A DNA stretch of 55,504 nucleotides from Candidatus Villigracilis proximus. Its GTDB lineage: Bacteria > Chloroflexota > Anaerolineae > Anaerolineales > Villigracilaceae. Each line of letters begins with the position of its first letter. Position 1 is the stretch's first letter. Where the stretch lies: contig JADKBB010000024.1 in NCBI GenBank assembly GCA_016715195.1, positions 1 through 55,504 on the forward strand, given 5' to 3'. The position numbers were made by a program, and so were the translations under genes. The notes below the pieces were generated by a model that made no database searches, was not told the origin of the DNA, and was given only the letters and a program-made list of their open reading frames with translations. Of this stretch, positions 34,614 to 43,598 are shown piece by piece.

Positions 34614-36518
34614 ATGACCGGGATGATCGGCAACAATTTTGCGAGATATCAGATACTGGAACTGCTTGGTGAAGGCGGTATGGCAACTGTCTACAAGGCG
34701 TATGATACGCATCTTGAACGCGATGTGGCGATAAAAGTAATCCGCCGCGATGCGTTTCCGCCCAATCAACTGGATTTAATTCTTAAGCGATTTGAGCGTG
34801 AAGCAAAATCACTGGGCAGGCTTTCGCATCCAAATATTGTTGGGGTGATCGATTATGGCGAGCATGAAGGTTCTCCATTTTTGGTGATGGTTTATTTACC
34901 CGGCGGCACACTCAAAGACCGGCTAGGAAAACCCATTCCCTGGCGCAATGCAGTTCAGTTGATTCTTCCCATTGCGTATGCGCTGGAATATGTGCATGAA
35001 CATAATATTATTAATCGAGATGTAAAACCTTCAAATATTTTAATGACAGAAAAAGGTCAGCCCATGTTGACCGATTTCGGGTTGGTGAAATTGTTTGAAG
35101 GAAGAGAACAAAACCTAACGGCTTCCGGCGATGGGATCGGCACGCCGGATTACATGGCTCCTGAACAGTGGATCGGTGAGACCACTGTCCTCTCGGATAT
35201 GTATTCGCTGGGCGTTGTCTTATATGAGATGATCACAGGTCACAGGCCGTATATGGCAGATACTCCTGCTGGTGTTTTGCTCAAACAAATCAATGAACCT
35301 TTGCCGCTTCCAAATGAATATATTCCCAATCTGCCCAAGAATATCGAGTCGGTTTTACTTAAAGTGCTGGCGCGTGAACCAAAAGACCGCTACCCTGATA
35401 TGCGTACCTTTGCGTATGAATTGCAATCTCTGGTTGAAGGCAGGGATCCGATTGCATCCACCATTCGAACTGAAAAATTGCGCGAGCAAATGACCGGGAA
35501 GGTAAAAAAGCACGAAACTGAAGAAGTTCGGAGACGGGTTGAGCAAATTAAAAAGGAACAGGCCGGGCAGCCGCCTGTAAAAAAGAAAACAAAAATTCCC
35601 GTTTGGATGGGTGTCATAGGTGCTTTTGTATTTCTTTTGCTTTGCGGCGGGTGCTGGCTGATATATTCCAATCTTGGATCATTGGCGGTGAAAAGTCCAA
35701 ATGATCTGGAGCAGCTTTCGCCGATAGCTTCTTCCACTGAAACAAGCCCGGTCACGCCTGTTACGCCAACCGAGGTGCAGGTACTTTCCACTGCGACTTC
35801 TTCGATCCCGGTTGAGATACGAGACAGTAAAAATGTTTTAATGCGGATTATCCCTGATGGAGAGTTTACGATGGGCAGCGATGACGGTGATTCCGAATCG
35901 CGCCCTGAAAATTTAGTCAGCGTGAGTACGTTCTATATTGATAAATATGAAGTTACAAATGAACTGTACGCAGCTTGCGTGTTTGCAGGAAAATGCAGAA
36001 GACCCTTGCAGGAAGGGTCCAATACCCGTGGATCATATTACAGTGAACCGGAATTTGCGAACTACCCCGTTCTTTTTGTGGATTGGAAGATGGCAAACTC
36101 CTATTGCGAGTGGAGAGATGCCCGTCTACCCACCGAAGCGGAATGGGAAAAAGCTGCACGCGGTACAGACGGGCGCGCCTATCCATGGGGAAGTGAGTTT
36201 GATTGCAGTCTGGCAAATCATTCCGGTTGTATCGGTGACACAGCCGCAGTCAATCAATATGATAAAGGACAAAGCATATACGGTGTTTATGGTATGTCGG
36301 GGAATGTCTGGGAGTGGACGAGCACTTTATACAGATTGTATCCATATAGTGCCACAGACGGCCGTGAAGACCCGGATACGGCAGGCAATCGGGTAATACG
36401 CGGCGGCTCATGGCATTTCTTTGGCGGCAATGGAAGCATTTATGCATATACCCGATTTAAGGTAGATGCAAGTTATTCGGGCTTATATGTTGGTTTTCGG
36501 TGCGCGCTCACAAAATAA
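34614..36518 (+). CDS. Ser/Thr protein kinase with C-terminal FGE-sulfatase-like domain
   Basis: The 634-residue protein has an N-terminal Hanks-type kinase (1-270: GEGGMATVY at 19, Lys41, NRDVKPSN at 134, DFGLVK, APEQWIGE). One transmembrane helix follows (about 331-354, VFLLLCGGCWLIY), then a Thr/Pro-rich stalk and a formylglycine-generating-enzyme-like domain (about 400-634: RIIPDGEFTMGSD, DKYEVTNELY, LPTEAEWEKAARG, GNVWEWTS, RGGSW, GFRC). The catalytic loop has Asn for the usual His of HRD. The layout places the FGE-like domain outside as a sensor. A paralogue follows immediately. Confidence 0.93.
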   Translation: MTGMIGNNFARYQILELLGEGGMATVYKAYDTHLERDVAIKVIRRDAFPPNQLDLILKRFEREAKSLGRLSHPNIVGVIDYGEHEGSPFLVMVYLPGGTLKDRLGKPIPWRNAVQLILPIAYALEYVHEHNIINRDVKPSNILMTEKGQPMLTDFGLVKLFEGREQNLTASGDGIGTPDYMAPEQWIGETTVLSDMYSLGVVLYEMITGHRPYMADTPAGVLLKQINEPLPLPNEYIPNLPKNIESVLLKVLAREPKDRYPDMRTFAYELQSLVEGRDPIASTIRTEKLREQMTGKVKKHETEEVRRRVEQIKKEQAGQPPVKKKTKIPVWMGVIGAFVFLLLCGGCWLIYSNLGSLAVKSPNDLEQLSPIASSTETSPVTPVTPTEVQVLSTATSSIPVEIRDSKNVLMRIIPDGEFTMGSDDGDSESRPENLVSVSTFYIDKYEVTNELYAACVFAGKCRRPLQEGSNTRGSYYSEPEFANYPVLFVDWKMANSYCEWRDARLPTEAEWEKAARGTDGRAYPWGSEFDCSLANHSGCIGDTAAVNQYDKGQSIYGVYGMSGNVWEWTSTLYRLYPYSATDGREDPDTAGNRVIRGGSWHFFGGNGSIYAYTRFKVDASYSGLYVGFRCALTK

Positions 36519-36527
36519 TTTCAAATC

Positions 36528-36566
36528 ATAAAAAAACTCGGAAAATTTTTTGCTCCGGGTTTTTGT
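36528..36566 (+). terminator. Imperfect terminator
   Basis: ACTCGG / CCGGGT with intervening A-T-rich loop and GTTTTTG following. It is weaker than the other terminators and overlaps the promoter region of the second kinase. Confidence 0.5.
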
Positions 36567-36581
36567 TATGTCGCTTATAAT
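36556..36581 (+). promoter_or_regulatory. Promoter region of second kinase gene
   Basis: CGGGTTTTTGTTATGTCGCTTATAAT resembles the region before the first kinase; TATAAT is at 36576-36581. The -35 is not clear (TTGCTC lies 20 bases upstream). Confidence 0.6.
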
Positions 36582-36641
36582 TGGCGAGTTCAATATACTT
36601 ATGTCACGCTAAAAAGTTACTTTATTCACAAGGAATGTATT

Positions 36642-38540
36642 ATGGCAGGGCTGATCGGTCAAAGTTTTGGAAGATATGAAATTCTGGAATTACTCGGTGA
36701 GGGCGGTATGGCCACCGTGTATAAGGCGTATGATACACGCCTTGAGCGCGAGGTGGCGATAAAGGTGATCCGCCGTGATGCTTTTCCGCAGGACGATATG
36801 GAAATGCTGCTCAAACGATTTGAGCGGGAAGCCAAATCACTCGGCAGGCTGTCACATCCCAATATCGTTGGCGTGATTGACTATGGAGAGTTTGAAGGCT
36901 CGCCGTATTTGGTGATGGTCTATCTACCGGGGGGCACACTTAAGGAACGCCTTGGATCTCCAATCCCCTGGCGCGATGCAATACAATTAATCCTTCCCAT
37001 CGCACATGCTTTGGAATATGTGCATGATCGAAATATTATTAATCGGGATGTAAAACCCTCCAATGTGTTAATGACAGAAAAAGGCCAGCCCATGTTAACA
37101 GATTTTGGGCTGGTGAAACTGTTTGGAGATAAGGAAAAAGACTCAACACACTTAACCAGCTCCGGCACAGGGTTGGGTACGCCTGATTATATGGCTCCCG
37201 AACAATGGACAGGCGAAGCCACAGCACAATCTGATCTGTACTCCCTCGGCGTTGTTCTGTATGAAATGGTCACGGGTCACAGGCCATATACGGCCGATAC
37301 CCCGGCAGGTGTTTTGCTTAAGCAAGCCACCGAAGCCCTGCCGCTTCCCAAATTTTATATCCCAAATTTGCCGCAAAATGTAGAATCGGTTTTGCTGAAA
37401 GTACTCGCTAAAGAGCCAGCCAATCGCTATGCAGATATGCGTGCCTTCATTGCTGAGTTGGACAATTTACAGGCTGGCAAGGATGTTTTGGCCTCGTCTG
37501 TCAAGACAGAACGTCTGCGTGAACAAATGACCGGCAAAGTAGACCGGAATCGAGATAACGTTTCACCTGCTGACCTTCAACCTGCTCGCCAGAAAAAGAC
37601 ATTACCTGTCGTTTTGGGAGCGTTCGGCGTGCTTGGCCTTTTGGTAATCTTTGGTGGATATTTTTTCCTGAAATCCAATTTTGGGCTATTTTCTGCAGAA
37701 CCAACAGCCACCCAGCAGGAGACTTCTTCCCCTGTACCTTTGGAGACTCTCCCCACAGAAACACTTGAACCGACAAGCATCGTAACAGAAATACCAGTTC
37801 TGCCGACTGAAACACAGATCCCGCTTGAGATAAAAGATAATAAAAATGTACTCATGCGGCTGATCCCCGCTGGAGAATTTTCAATGGGCAGCGATGATAG
37901 TGGTGACGTTGGGTCACGGCCTGCGAATGTGGTTGATCTGGACGCCTTCTATATTGATAAATATGAAGTTACAAATGAAATGTATGATGCCTGTGTTTAT
38001 GCAGTAGAGTGCAGAAAGCCGCAGCGAACCAATTCCTCCACACGGTCTACCTACTATGGCAATCCGGTATTTGCAAATTATCCCGTACTCTATGTAGACT
38101 GGAAGATGGTAAAAACATATTGTGAATGGAGAGGTGCGCGCCTTCCTACCGAAGCGGAATGGGAAAAAGCTGCACGCGGCACCGATAAACGGCTTTACCC
38201 CTGGGTCGGAAATACACTTGATTGTAGCTATGCCAATATTCCCGGCTGTGTCGGTGATACATCCCCGGTGGATCAGCACGAGAAGGGGCAAAGTATTTAC
38301 GGCGTATTTGGCATGTCTGGTAATGTATGGGAGTGGACGAGTACTTTATATGATCTTTATCCATACAGCGCCATAGATGGGCGCGAGGATCTAAAGACTG
38401 CGGGTGAGCGTATTGCGCGCGGCGGTTCATGGAATACATTTGGCGGCAACGGCGGCAATGTTCGCACAGATACGCGTCTGAAGTTGGACCCGGCATATGC
38501 AGGGGCCTATGTTGGCATTCGCTGCGCGGTGACAAAGTAA
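36642..38540 (+). CDS. Ser/Thr protein kinase with C-terminal FGE-sulfatase-like domain (paralogue)
   Basis: A 632-residue paralogue of the gene at 34614 with the same order: kinase (GEGGMATVY, NRDVKPSN at 134, DFGLVKLFGD, APEQWTGE), a transmembrane helix near residue 326 (VLGLLVIFGGYFFL), a Thr/Glu/Pro stalk, and the FGE-like domain (RLIPAGEFSMGSD, DKYEVTNEMY, LPTEAEWEKAARG, GNVWEWTS, VGIRC). The kinase and FGE parts are closely alike while the stalk and juxtamembrane regions have diverged. This suggests an older tandem duplication with conserved signalling but separate ligand. The Asn in NRD is kept in both copies. Confidence 0.93.
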   Translation: MAGLIGQSFGRYEILELLGEGGMATVYKAYDTRLEREVAIKVIRRDAFPQDDMEMLLKRFEREAKSLGRLSHPNIVGVIDYGEFEGSPYLVMVYLPGGTLKERLGSPIPWRDAIQLILPIAHALEYVHDRNIINRDVKPSNVLMTEKGQPMLTDFGLVKLFGDKEKDSTHLTSSGTGLGTPDYMAPEQWTGEATAQSDLYSLGVVLYEMVTGHRPYTADTPAGVLLKQATEALPLPKFYIPNLPQNVESVLLKVLAKEPANRYADMRAFIAELDNLQAGKDVLASSVKTERLREQMTGKVDRNRDNVSPADLQPARQKKTLPVVLGAFGVLGLLVIFGGYFFLKSNFGLFSAEPTATQQETSSPVPLETLPTETLEPTSIVTEIPVLPTETQIPLEIKDNKNVLMRLIPAGEFSMGSDDSGDVGSRPANVVDLDAFYIDKYEVTNEMYDACVYAVECRKPQRTNSSTRSTYYGNPVFANYPVLYVDWKMVKTYCEWRGARLPTEAEWEKAARGTDKRLYPWVGNTLDCSYANIPGCVGDTSPVDQHEKGQSIYGVFGMSGNVWEWTSTLYDLYPYSAIDGREDLKTAGERIARGGSWNTFGGNGGNVRTDTRLKLDPAYAGAYVGIRCAVTK

Positions 38541-38542
38541 AA

Positions 38543-38578
38543 TAAAAAAACGGAGTTTTCAAAACTCCGTTTTTTTAT
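38543..38578 (+). terminator. Rho-independent terminator
   Basis: AAAAAAACGGAGTTTT / AAAACTCCGTTTTTTT is a strong hairpin after the second kinase. Confidence 0.9.
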
Positions 38579-38579
38579 T

Positions 38580-38696
38580 TCTCTACCGTACATTTAAAGA
38601 TTAGGACGCTGATGAACGCAGAAAACGCAGATTTTTTCTTTTATCAGCGAAAATCAGCGTTTTTCAGCGTCCAAAAAAGGTTTTGTACGGTAGAGA
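38580..38696. repeat. TIR-bounded small repeat, copy B with internal palindrome
   Basis: Terminal inverted repeats TCTCTACCGTACA and TGTACGGTAGAGA bound 117 bp. The interior holds GGACGCTGATGAACGC and GCGTTTTTCAGCGTCC-type complementary arms, like the palindrome at 47211. The element is the inverted relative of copy A at 18989 (matching ends, different interior), so it may be a MITE whose core was replaced. Confidence 0.75.
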
Positions 38697-38708
38697 GTTT
38701 TTTATTAT

Positions 38709-39476
38709 TTATGCAGCACTCTTTAGATAAATTCCAGTTGGGTCAAGTTCGTCTCGTAGAATTTGCAATTCTTTTTCTGTTACAAGTTCTGTCACTCTCA
38801 CTTGTGCGGCAATTTTTAAATTCCAGCCGGTGTTGGCTTTGGCTTCTTCCGCAGTCTTGCCGGGATGTAAAGCAGTCAATATCATTTCGCCGGTTTCATC
38901 TGGTTCCAACATGCCAATATCGGTCACCACACCGGCCATGCCTTTACCGCGCAAACCGGCATTTTCACGGTCACCTTTGCCTCCAATGAATCCAGCGGAC
39001 GTCATAAATTCCACTTTTTCCGGGAAGCGGCGTTTCTGATGTGGAGTCATGATATAACAACGGTTTGCCCAAGCGGCGATCTCTTGTGAGCCGCCAGAGC
39101 CAGGCAGGCGTACTTTGGGATGTTCGTATCCGCCGATCACCGTCGCATTTATGTTTCCGTATTTGTCAATTTGTGCGCCGCCCATAAAGCCCACGTCCAC
39201 ATTTCCGCGTTGGAGATAGTTTGCAAAAATATCATACATGCTTACCACCGAAAGCGAGCCGCTGACGAGGGTGGGGTCGCCAATTGAAAGCGGCAGGCGC
39301 GCAGGTTCTGCGCCAATTACACCCGCTTCGTAGATCATTACTAAATTTGGCGCATGTGTGCGCTTGGCAAGGTTACAGGCCAGATTGGGCTGACCAACTC
39401 CAACGAATACAACATCGCCATCACGCAATAGGCGTGCGGCATTAATGATCATCAACTCTGCTGAAGAATATTCCAT
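38709..39476 (-). CDS. CoA-transferase family I, beta subunit
   Basis: A 255-residue protein of the family-I CoA transferase beta subunit type (glutaconate CoA-transferase/IpdB-like): VVFVGVGQPNLACNLAKRTH, then MIYEAGVIGAEPARLPLSIGDP with the catalytic-type Glu in YEAG, and FMGGAQIDKYGNINATVIGG. The ATG at 39476 (MEYSSAELM) is preferred because the upstream extension lacks homology. The alpha subunit is encoded at 41561 but is separated by the lipoprotein and hydrolase genes. The substrate (acyl-CoA acceptor) is unknown. Confidence 0.85.
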   Translation of the reverse strand: MEYSSAELMIINAARLLRDGDVVFVGVGQPNLACNLAKRTHAPNLVMIYEAGVIGAEPARLPLSIGDPTLVSGSLSVVSMYDIFANYLQRGNVDVGFMGGAQIDKYGNINATVIGGYEHPKVRLPGSGGSQEIAAWANRCYIMTPHQKRRFPEKVEFMTSAGFIGGKGDRENAGLRGKGMAGVVTDIGMLEPDETGEMILTALHPGKTAEEAKANTGWNLKIAAQVRVTELVTEKELQILRDELDPTGIYLKSAA

Positions 39477-39666
39477 TTTTCCTCGGGTATTCGGGTTTGT
39501 GTGGGCAAAAATAAACATGCACGAACTGTACTATTGTGCCTGAAGATTGCCTGTCTGGCAAGGGAGAGATAAGAGTAGACGATAATGTTTTGTTTACTTT
39601 GCCCCTGAAATCCTATTGATAAGAAATTCAAAAGGAAGGATAATTGACCGCGAGGAGAGAGACCCC

Positions 39667-40662
39667 ATGAAAAAGAGAAAATCCATTGTTACATTGAGTA
39701 TGGTGCTTGTATTTGTTATGTTAGCCTGCAATATGCCCGGCGTTGCGGTGAAGCCCGAAGGAGAGCCTTCCATTACAGCAGACGCCCCCGTCACATCAAC
39801 GCCAGCCGTACAGGCGGATCAGGCTACTGCGACAGTTGTTCCTTCTCCAACGGTTGAATTGCCTACACCCACGCAGGAGATCACGCATTCACTGGTTCCC
39901 CTGACCAATATAAAACCAGGCAAATTGATTAATGATGTTATGTCTGTCGATACCGCCGCTGAGGGACGCGCACCTTATGGGGATTCTTATAAAGCCAACC
40001 TTTTTGAGCGTCCGTTCTTACAGGATATGACTTATGTATCTGATCTGGATATCGTCAGTTACAACCTGGCTTACGATGAAAAGTTTTATTATATTTCCAT
40101 TGAATTGGTGGGGACGAATCCAAACAATTCCCTTGGTCTTAATTATGCAGTTGAATTGGATATTAATGCAGATGGCTACGGTGATTACATTATTGCAGCC
40201 CGTCCGCCGTACAATGTTAACTGGTCAACCGATAATGTGCGGATCGTTGAAGATACCGACCGCGATACCGGCGGACTCTCTGCAGAAAAATCAGATGGTC
40301 CGCTGCCCGGCAATGGATACGATACCGTCATTTTTGATGGCGGTCGCGGCGAGAATGACACTGACCCTGATCTGGCCTGGGTGCGTGTAAATGCTGGAAA
40401 CAGGGCAACGGTTCAATTCGCTTTTAAAGTGGGCTTTGCCGGCACACGCTTTATTTATGGCGTACTTGCTGACGGCGGCTTAAAGAGCTACGCCGACCTG
40501 GATTATGTGGATCGTTTTTCAGAGGAGCAGGCAGGCTCACCTGAAAAGAGTGAGGAGTTTTATCCACTCAAGTCTTTATATGCTGTGGACAATGTCTGTC
40601 GTGAAGCCTTTGGGTTTACTGGCACGGGTCAGGAACCGCAGCGTTGTAAGCCAACTCCTTAG
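39667..40662 (+). CDS. Lipoprotein with predicted beta-rich (DOMON-like) domain
   Basis: The signal peptide ends with lipobox VMLAC (Cys21), so the protein is lipid-anchored outside. A Thr/Pro/Ala linker (25-80) follows, then a ~240-residue beta-rich domain: YVSDLDIVSYNLAYDEKFYY, AVELDINADGYGDYI, VRIVEDTDRDTGG and FKVGFAGTRFIYGVLAD. The Asp/Asn-rich turn DINADGYGD is EF-hand-like (Ca2+) and the whole resembles extracellular DOMON/family-9-CBM-like folds; this is a structural guess. The SD is in GAGGAGAGA upstream. It interrupts the CoA-transferase region and is on the opposite strand. Confidence 0.8.
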   Translation: MKKRKSIVTLSMVLVFVMLACNMPGVAVKPEGEPSITADAPVTSTPAVQADQATATVVPSPTVELPTPTQEITHSLVPLTNIKPGKLINDVMSVDTAAEGRAPYGDSYKANLFERPFLQDMTYVSDLDIVSYNLAYDEKFYYISIELVGTNPNNSLGLNYAVELDINADGYGDYIIAARPPYNVNWSTDNVRIVEDTDRDTGGLSAEKSDGPLPGNGYDTVIFDGGRGENDTDPDLAWVRVNAGNRATVQFAFKVGFAGTRFIYGVLADGGLKSYADLDYVDRFSEEQAGSPEKSEEFYPLKSLYAVDNVCREAFGFTGTGQEPQRCKPTP

Positions 40663-40680
40663 CTCTAAATTGTGCAGGAA

Positions 40681-40717
40681 TAAATTGCCCTCGAAGTTTT
40701 TTCGAGGGCAATTTTGT
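40681..40717. terminator. Bidirectional terminator
   Basis: AAATTGCCCTCGAA / TTCGAGGGCAATTTTG is a strong hairpin between the convergent lipoprotein and hydrolase genes. Confidence 0.9.
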
Positions 40718-40721
40718 TATA

Positions 40722-41561
40722 TTATCCAACTCCTGCGAGAAAGGTTTGCGTGAGATTAAAAACTTCCTGCGGATGTTCCAGCGGCAGAATGTGCGTTGAT
40801 TTTTCCAATGTTTCGATCTGTATTTTTGGATTTTTCTTTTTTACAAGATTTGCTGCGTTTTCCAGAAAAGTATCTGTTTCTGCACCGCGGATGATGAGGG
40901 TGGGCACTTCAAGTTTTGGCAATTCACGCCACAAATCAAAGTCGCGCAGTCCGGTTAAATAAATATGAGATTCCCACTCGGGAGAGTAGATCAACTCGAA
41001 TCCGCCGCCAGGTCTTTGTTTTGTGATGCCAGAAATGTATGCGCGCAAACTTTCATCGCTCATGTATTTAAAGACATCACGCGAACGGTATCCACGAAAG
41101 ACCATTTCCAAATTGTCGAAGGTGCGGCGGCGTTTGAGTGCGCCCGCGATCTTGGGGTGTACTTTGTTTCCCAGCCCTACCATGCGGATTAAATTCCACA
41201 TCAATAAGAATGATGGCACGAAGAGCACGGGATCAAATAAAACCAATGCGCGGAATTTTCCAGGGTCACGTAACGCGGCCCGCAGGGTGACAATGCCTCC
41301 GATGGAATGACCCACTCCTATCGCTGGAGCAAGCCCGCCCGTAGAGAGGAAGCGCAGCAAGTCATCCGAAAGTGGATGCCAGTCATCAATGTCTTTGATA
41401 TTTGCGTCATCCCAAAGCGGGCGGAGTTTCATCCCGAAAACATGATGTTGAGTTTTTAGTAATTCAAGCAACGGTTTATAACATTCGGGCGGGTAACCGT
41501 TGGCGTGAAGAAAATGCAGCGGCGTTCCCTCGCCGCCATAATCGAAGTTTGGAATATTCAC
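40722..41561 (-). CDS. Alpha/beta hydrolase
   Basis: A 279-residue alpha/beta-hydrolase-fold protein. HFLHANGYPPECY gives the oxyanion-hole HANG motif, GHSIGGIV the nucleophile elbow with Ser, PTLIIRGAETD the acid strand (Asp), and EKSTHILPLEHP the His. The catalytic triad is thus complete. Its start codon overlaps the stop of the CoA-transferase alpha gene (ATG at 41561), indicating translational coupling. It may hydrolyse an acyl-CoA or ester produced by the neighbour, which is inference from position. Confidence 0.88.
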   Translation of the reverse strand: MNIPNFDYGGEGTPLHFLHANGYPPECYKPLLELLKTQHHVFGMKLRPLWDDANIKDIDDWHPLSDDLLRFLSTGGLAPAIGVGHSIGGIVTLRAALRDPGKFRALVLFDPVLFVPSFLLMWNLIRMVGLGNKVHPKIAGALKRRRTFDNLEMVFRGYRSRDVFKYMSDESLRAYISGITKQRPGGGFELIYSPEWESHIYLTGLRDFDLWRELPKLEVPTLIIRGAETDTFLENAANLVKKKNPKIQIETLEKSTHILPLEHPQEVFNLTQTFLAGVG

Positions 41562-42463
41562 TAATATTTTCCGTAATTTATTTTCTCACTGTATTGTGCT
41601 TCCACTTTGAGCCGGTCGTGAGTCTTTGCGCCGAGTTTTTCCCAATACGCTGCGCGGTCTTCCACGCCGTAGACCCACTCATCAAGATACGCTTTGACAG
41701 ACTCTTGTGACTCGCTGATCTTATCCCACGCGAGATAAAACTCATTGTCGCGGTCGTAATAACCTTGTGAATAAGATGGATGACTCGCGTATGGGACGTG
41801 ACACACGGCATCAACAATATTCGCGGGGATCATGGTGCGGTTCGGGTCGGACCTGATAACTGATTCGTCGACGATTTCTTCTGCTGTGAGGATGACTTTT
41901 TGCGCGGCGAACGCGGCTTCCTTTTGTTCGCCGATGATGCCCCACAGATGGGCGTTGCCGTTCTTATCGGCACGCTGCACGTGGACAATAGCCACATCAG
42001 GATTTAAAGCCGGCACAACGATCACATCTTTGCCGCCGAAGGGATCGGGGATGCGTTTGATGAGTGGATTCGATTGTTCGAGGCTGGTGGCGCCGGTTTG
42101 ATTCATGGGCAGGAAGGGTAGACCAGCCGCGCCCGCTTGCAGGCGGGTGATCATGCCGAAGTGGGAATATTCCTCCCATTCGAGTTCGCCTTTTTCGAGT
42201 GCGGCGCGCACGATGCGCAGTGAACCAACGCCGGGATTGCCCATGTAGGAAAAGATAACTTTCTTCGCACATCCCGCTGCAACCATTTGATCGTAAATCA
42301 GATCGGGCGTGGCGCGGGCGAGAGTGAGATTCTTTTTTCCCTGCCGAATGATCTCGTGTCCGGCGGCAAAGGGAATTAGGTGCGTGAAGCCCGCTGCATA
42401 GACCACATCGCCATCGTTGACGTATTCAGAAATTGCCTGTTTGAGTGAAATAAGTTTTGACAT
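41561..42463 (-). CDS. CoA-transferase family I, alpha subunit
   Basis: A 300-residue alpha subunit of family-I CoA transferases (glutaconate CoA-transferase/IpdA-like): ISEYVNDGDVVYAAGFTHLI, the FSYMGNPGVGSLRIVR segment, then NPDVAIVHVQRADKNGNAHL (the CoA-binding GNA/ADxxGN motif) and ILTAEEIVDESVI. Its partner beta subunit is at 38709, over 1 kb away beyond an unrelated plus-strand lipoprotein. It is preceded 1 base by the small membrane gene and overlaps the hydrolase gene, so these three form one unit. Confidence 0.87.
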   Translation of the reverse strand: MSKLISLKQAISEYVNDGDVVYAAGFTHLIPFAAGHEIIRQGKKNLTLARATPDLIYDQMVAAGCAKKVIFSYMGNPGVGSLRIVRAALEKGELEWEEYSHFGMITRLQAGAAGLPFLPMNQTGATSLEQSNPLIKRIPDPFGGKDVIVVPALNPDVAIVHVQRADKNGNAHLWGIIGEQKEAAFAAQKVILTAEEIVDESVIRSDPNRTMIPANIVDAVCHVPYASHPSYSQGYYDRDNEFYLAWDKISESQESVKAYLDEWVYGVEDRAAYWEKLGAKTHDRLKVEAQYSEKINYGKY

Positions 42464-42464
42464 G

Positions 42465-42734
42465 TTATTTTTTCTTTGCCTCTATTTTGGTTTCTTTTTT
42501 CTTTCTGGCGGATTCGATCTTTGTTTTCAGCCAGGCAAAACGTCCTGCGGAAGGGGGAGGGGTCATGCCGCGCCGAAAGACCCAGCCAATGCCGATTATG
42601 ACAATTGCTACGAATAGATAGTCAAAATCTGCCTGTTCGGCGAGGTCTGAGGCAACAAAGAGAACAAATGCGCCTCCGCCAATAACATAGAAGAACATTC
42701 CCACACGAAAAATTAAGGGATCTTCAGAGTCCAT
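42465..42734 (-). CDS. Small two-helix membrane protein, 89 aa
   Basis: Two transmembrane helices (VGMFFYVIGGGAFVLFVASDL and YLFVAIVIIGIGWVF) are followed by a strongly basic C-terminal tail (KIESARKKKETKIEAKKK). Basic residues on the inside suggest the tail is cytoplasmic. No family is recognised. It starts the unit with the CoA-transferase alpha gene and hydrolase gene, which suggests an accessory role, not proven. Confidence 0.7.
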   Translation of the reverse strand: MDSEDPLIFRVGMFFYVIGGGAFVLFVASDLAEQADFDYLFVAIVIIGIGWVFRRGMTPPPSAGRFAWLKTKIESARKKKETKIEAKKK

Positions 42735-42773
42735 TTGTGAAAATCTCCGATATCGTCTGTATCTTGTACAGGT

Positions 42774-43534
42774 TTATGGTTTTATAGCTGAGAATAATAT
42801 TCTGCGGAACGGATATAGTAAAGGGCTTTCCGGTAATGCTTTTTTCATCTTTCTACCAAGTACTTCAAGAAACTCAGATTTATGTTCTCCAAGCCTTTCA
42901 AAATAGGGGACAAGCGCTGTGCCGGATATCCATTCGATCACTGCGTCTGAATTTTGCAATATGTGCGGATATATTTTTTCAAAGACGATGATGTCTTTGG
43001 CGTTTTCTTCAAACAATATTTTTGTGTATTGATCAATGGATTGAACAGGAGATATGCGTTCAAACCCATTCATGATTTTATTGAATGGAGCTTCTTTTGC
43101 CGTTTCGCGGATGAGTAGATGTGAAATATGATTATGGTTTGATGGAATTTGCACACATAGTTGTCCGCCGGCGTTGAGTTTTGAGAATAAATATGGGATT
43201 AATGTTTCGTGATCTTCAGACCATTGAACGGCGGCGTTGCTGAAGATGAGGTCCCAGGAGCCTGTCAGTGTGGATAAATCTCCTGTTCAAATCGCAGGTT
43301 GGGGGTTGCGTGGGGAGCGGCTCGCGCAGCGTCCAGCATTTGTAATGACGAGTCTAGTCCGGTTACGTCACTGTTTGGCAGGGTGTCTGTCAGTATGCGG
43401 GTTAATTCGCCTGTGCCGCAGCCAAGGTCAACTACCTTGAGCTGCGGGCGGATTTCTACAAGTTTCAACAGATCATGGAATGGCGCGGAACGTTCCGACT
43501 GAAATTTATGATATTGTTTTGGATTCCAAGACAT
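42774..43534 (-). CDS. tam: Trans-aconitate 2-methyltransferase-like SAM methyltransferase (frameshifted)
   Basis: The N-terminus SWNPKQYHKFQSERSAPFHDLL and VVDLGCGTGELTRIL (SAM-binding motif I) match Tam, which methylates trans-aconitate with SAM. The open frame stops at 43265 because one base is missing near 43279 (GAGGATTTATCC); restoring it gives DLSTLTGSWDLIFSNAAVQW, and the rest (GGQLCVQIPSNHNH, VIEWISGTALVPYFERL) runs to 42774. The full length of ~253 residues fits the family. ATG 43534 was chosen by homology. It lies between the ALDH gene and the CoA-transferase cluster. Confidence 0.87.
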
Positions 43535-43548
43535 GATTACCTTTAAAA

Positions 43549-43582
43549 TTTGCCCCTTTCTCAAAAAAGAGAAAGGGGCAGC
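43549..43582 (-). terminator. Terminator of the pruA gene
   Basis: GCCCCTTTCTC-A6-GAGAAAGGGGC, a perfect 11-bp hairpin followed on the minus strand by AAATTTT, lies just after the pruA stop. Confidence 0.8.
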
Positions 43583-43598
43583 AGTGTTAAACGTAGTG

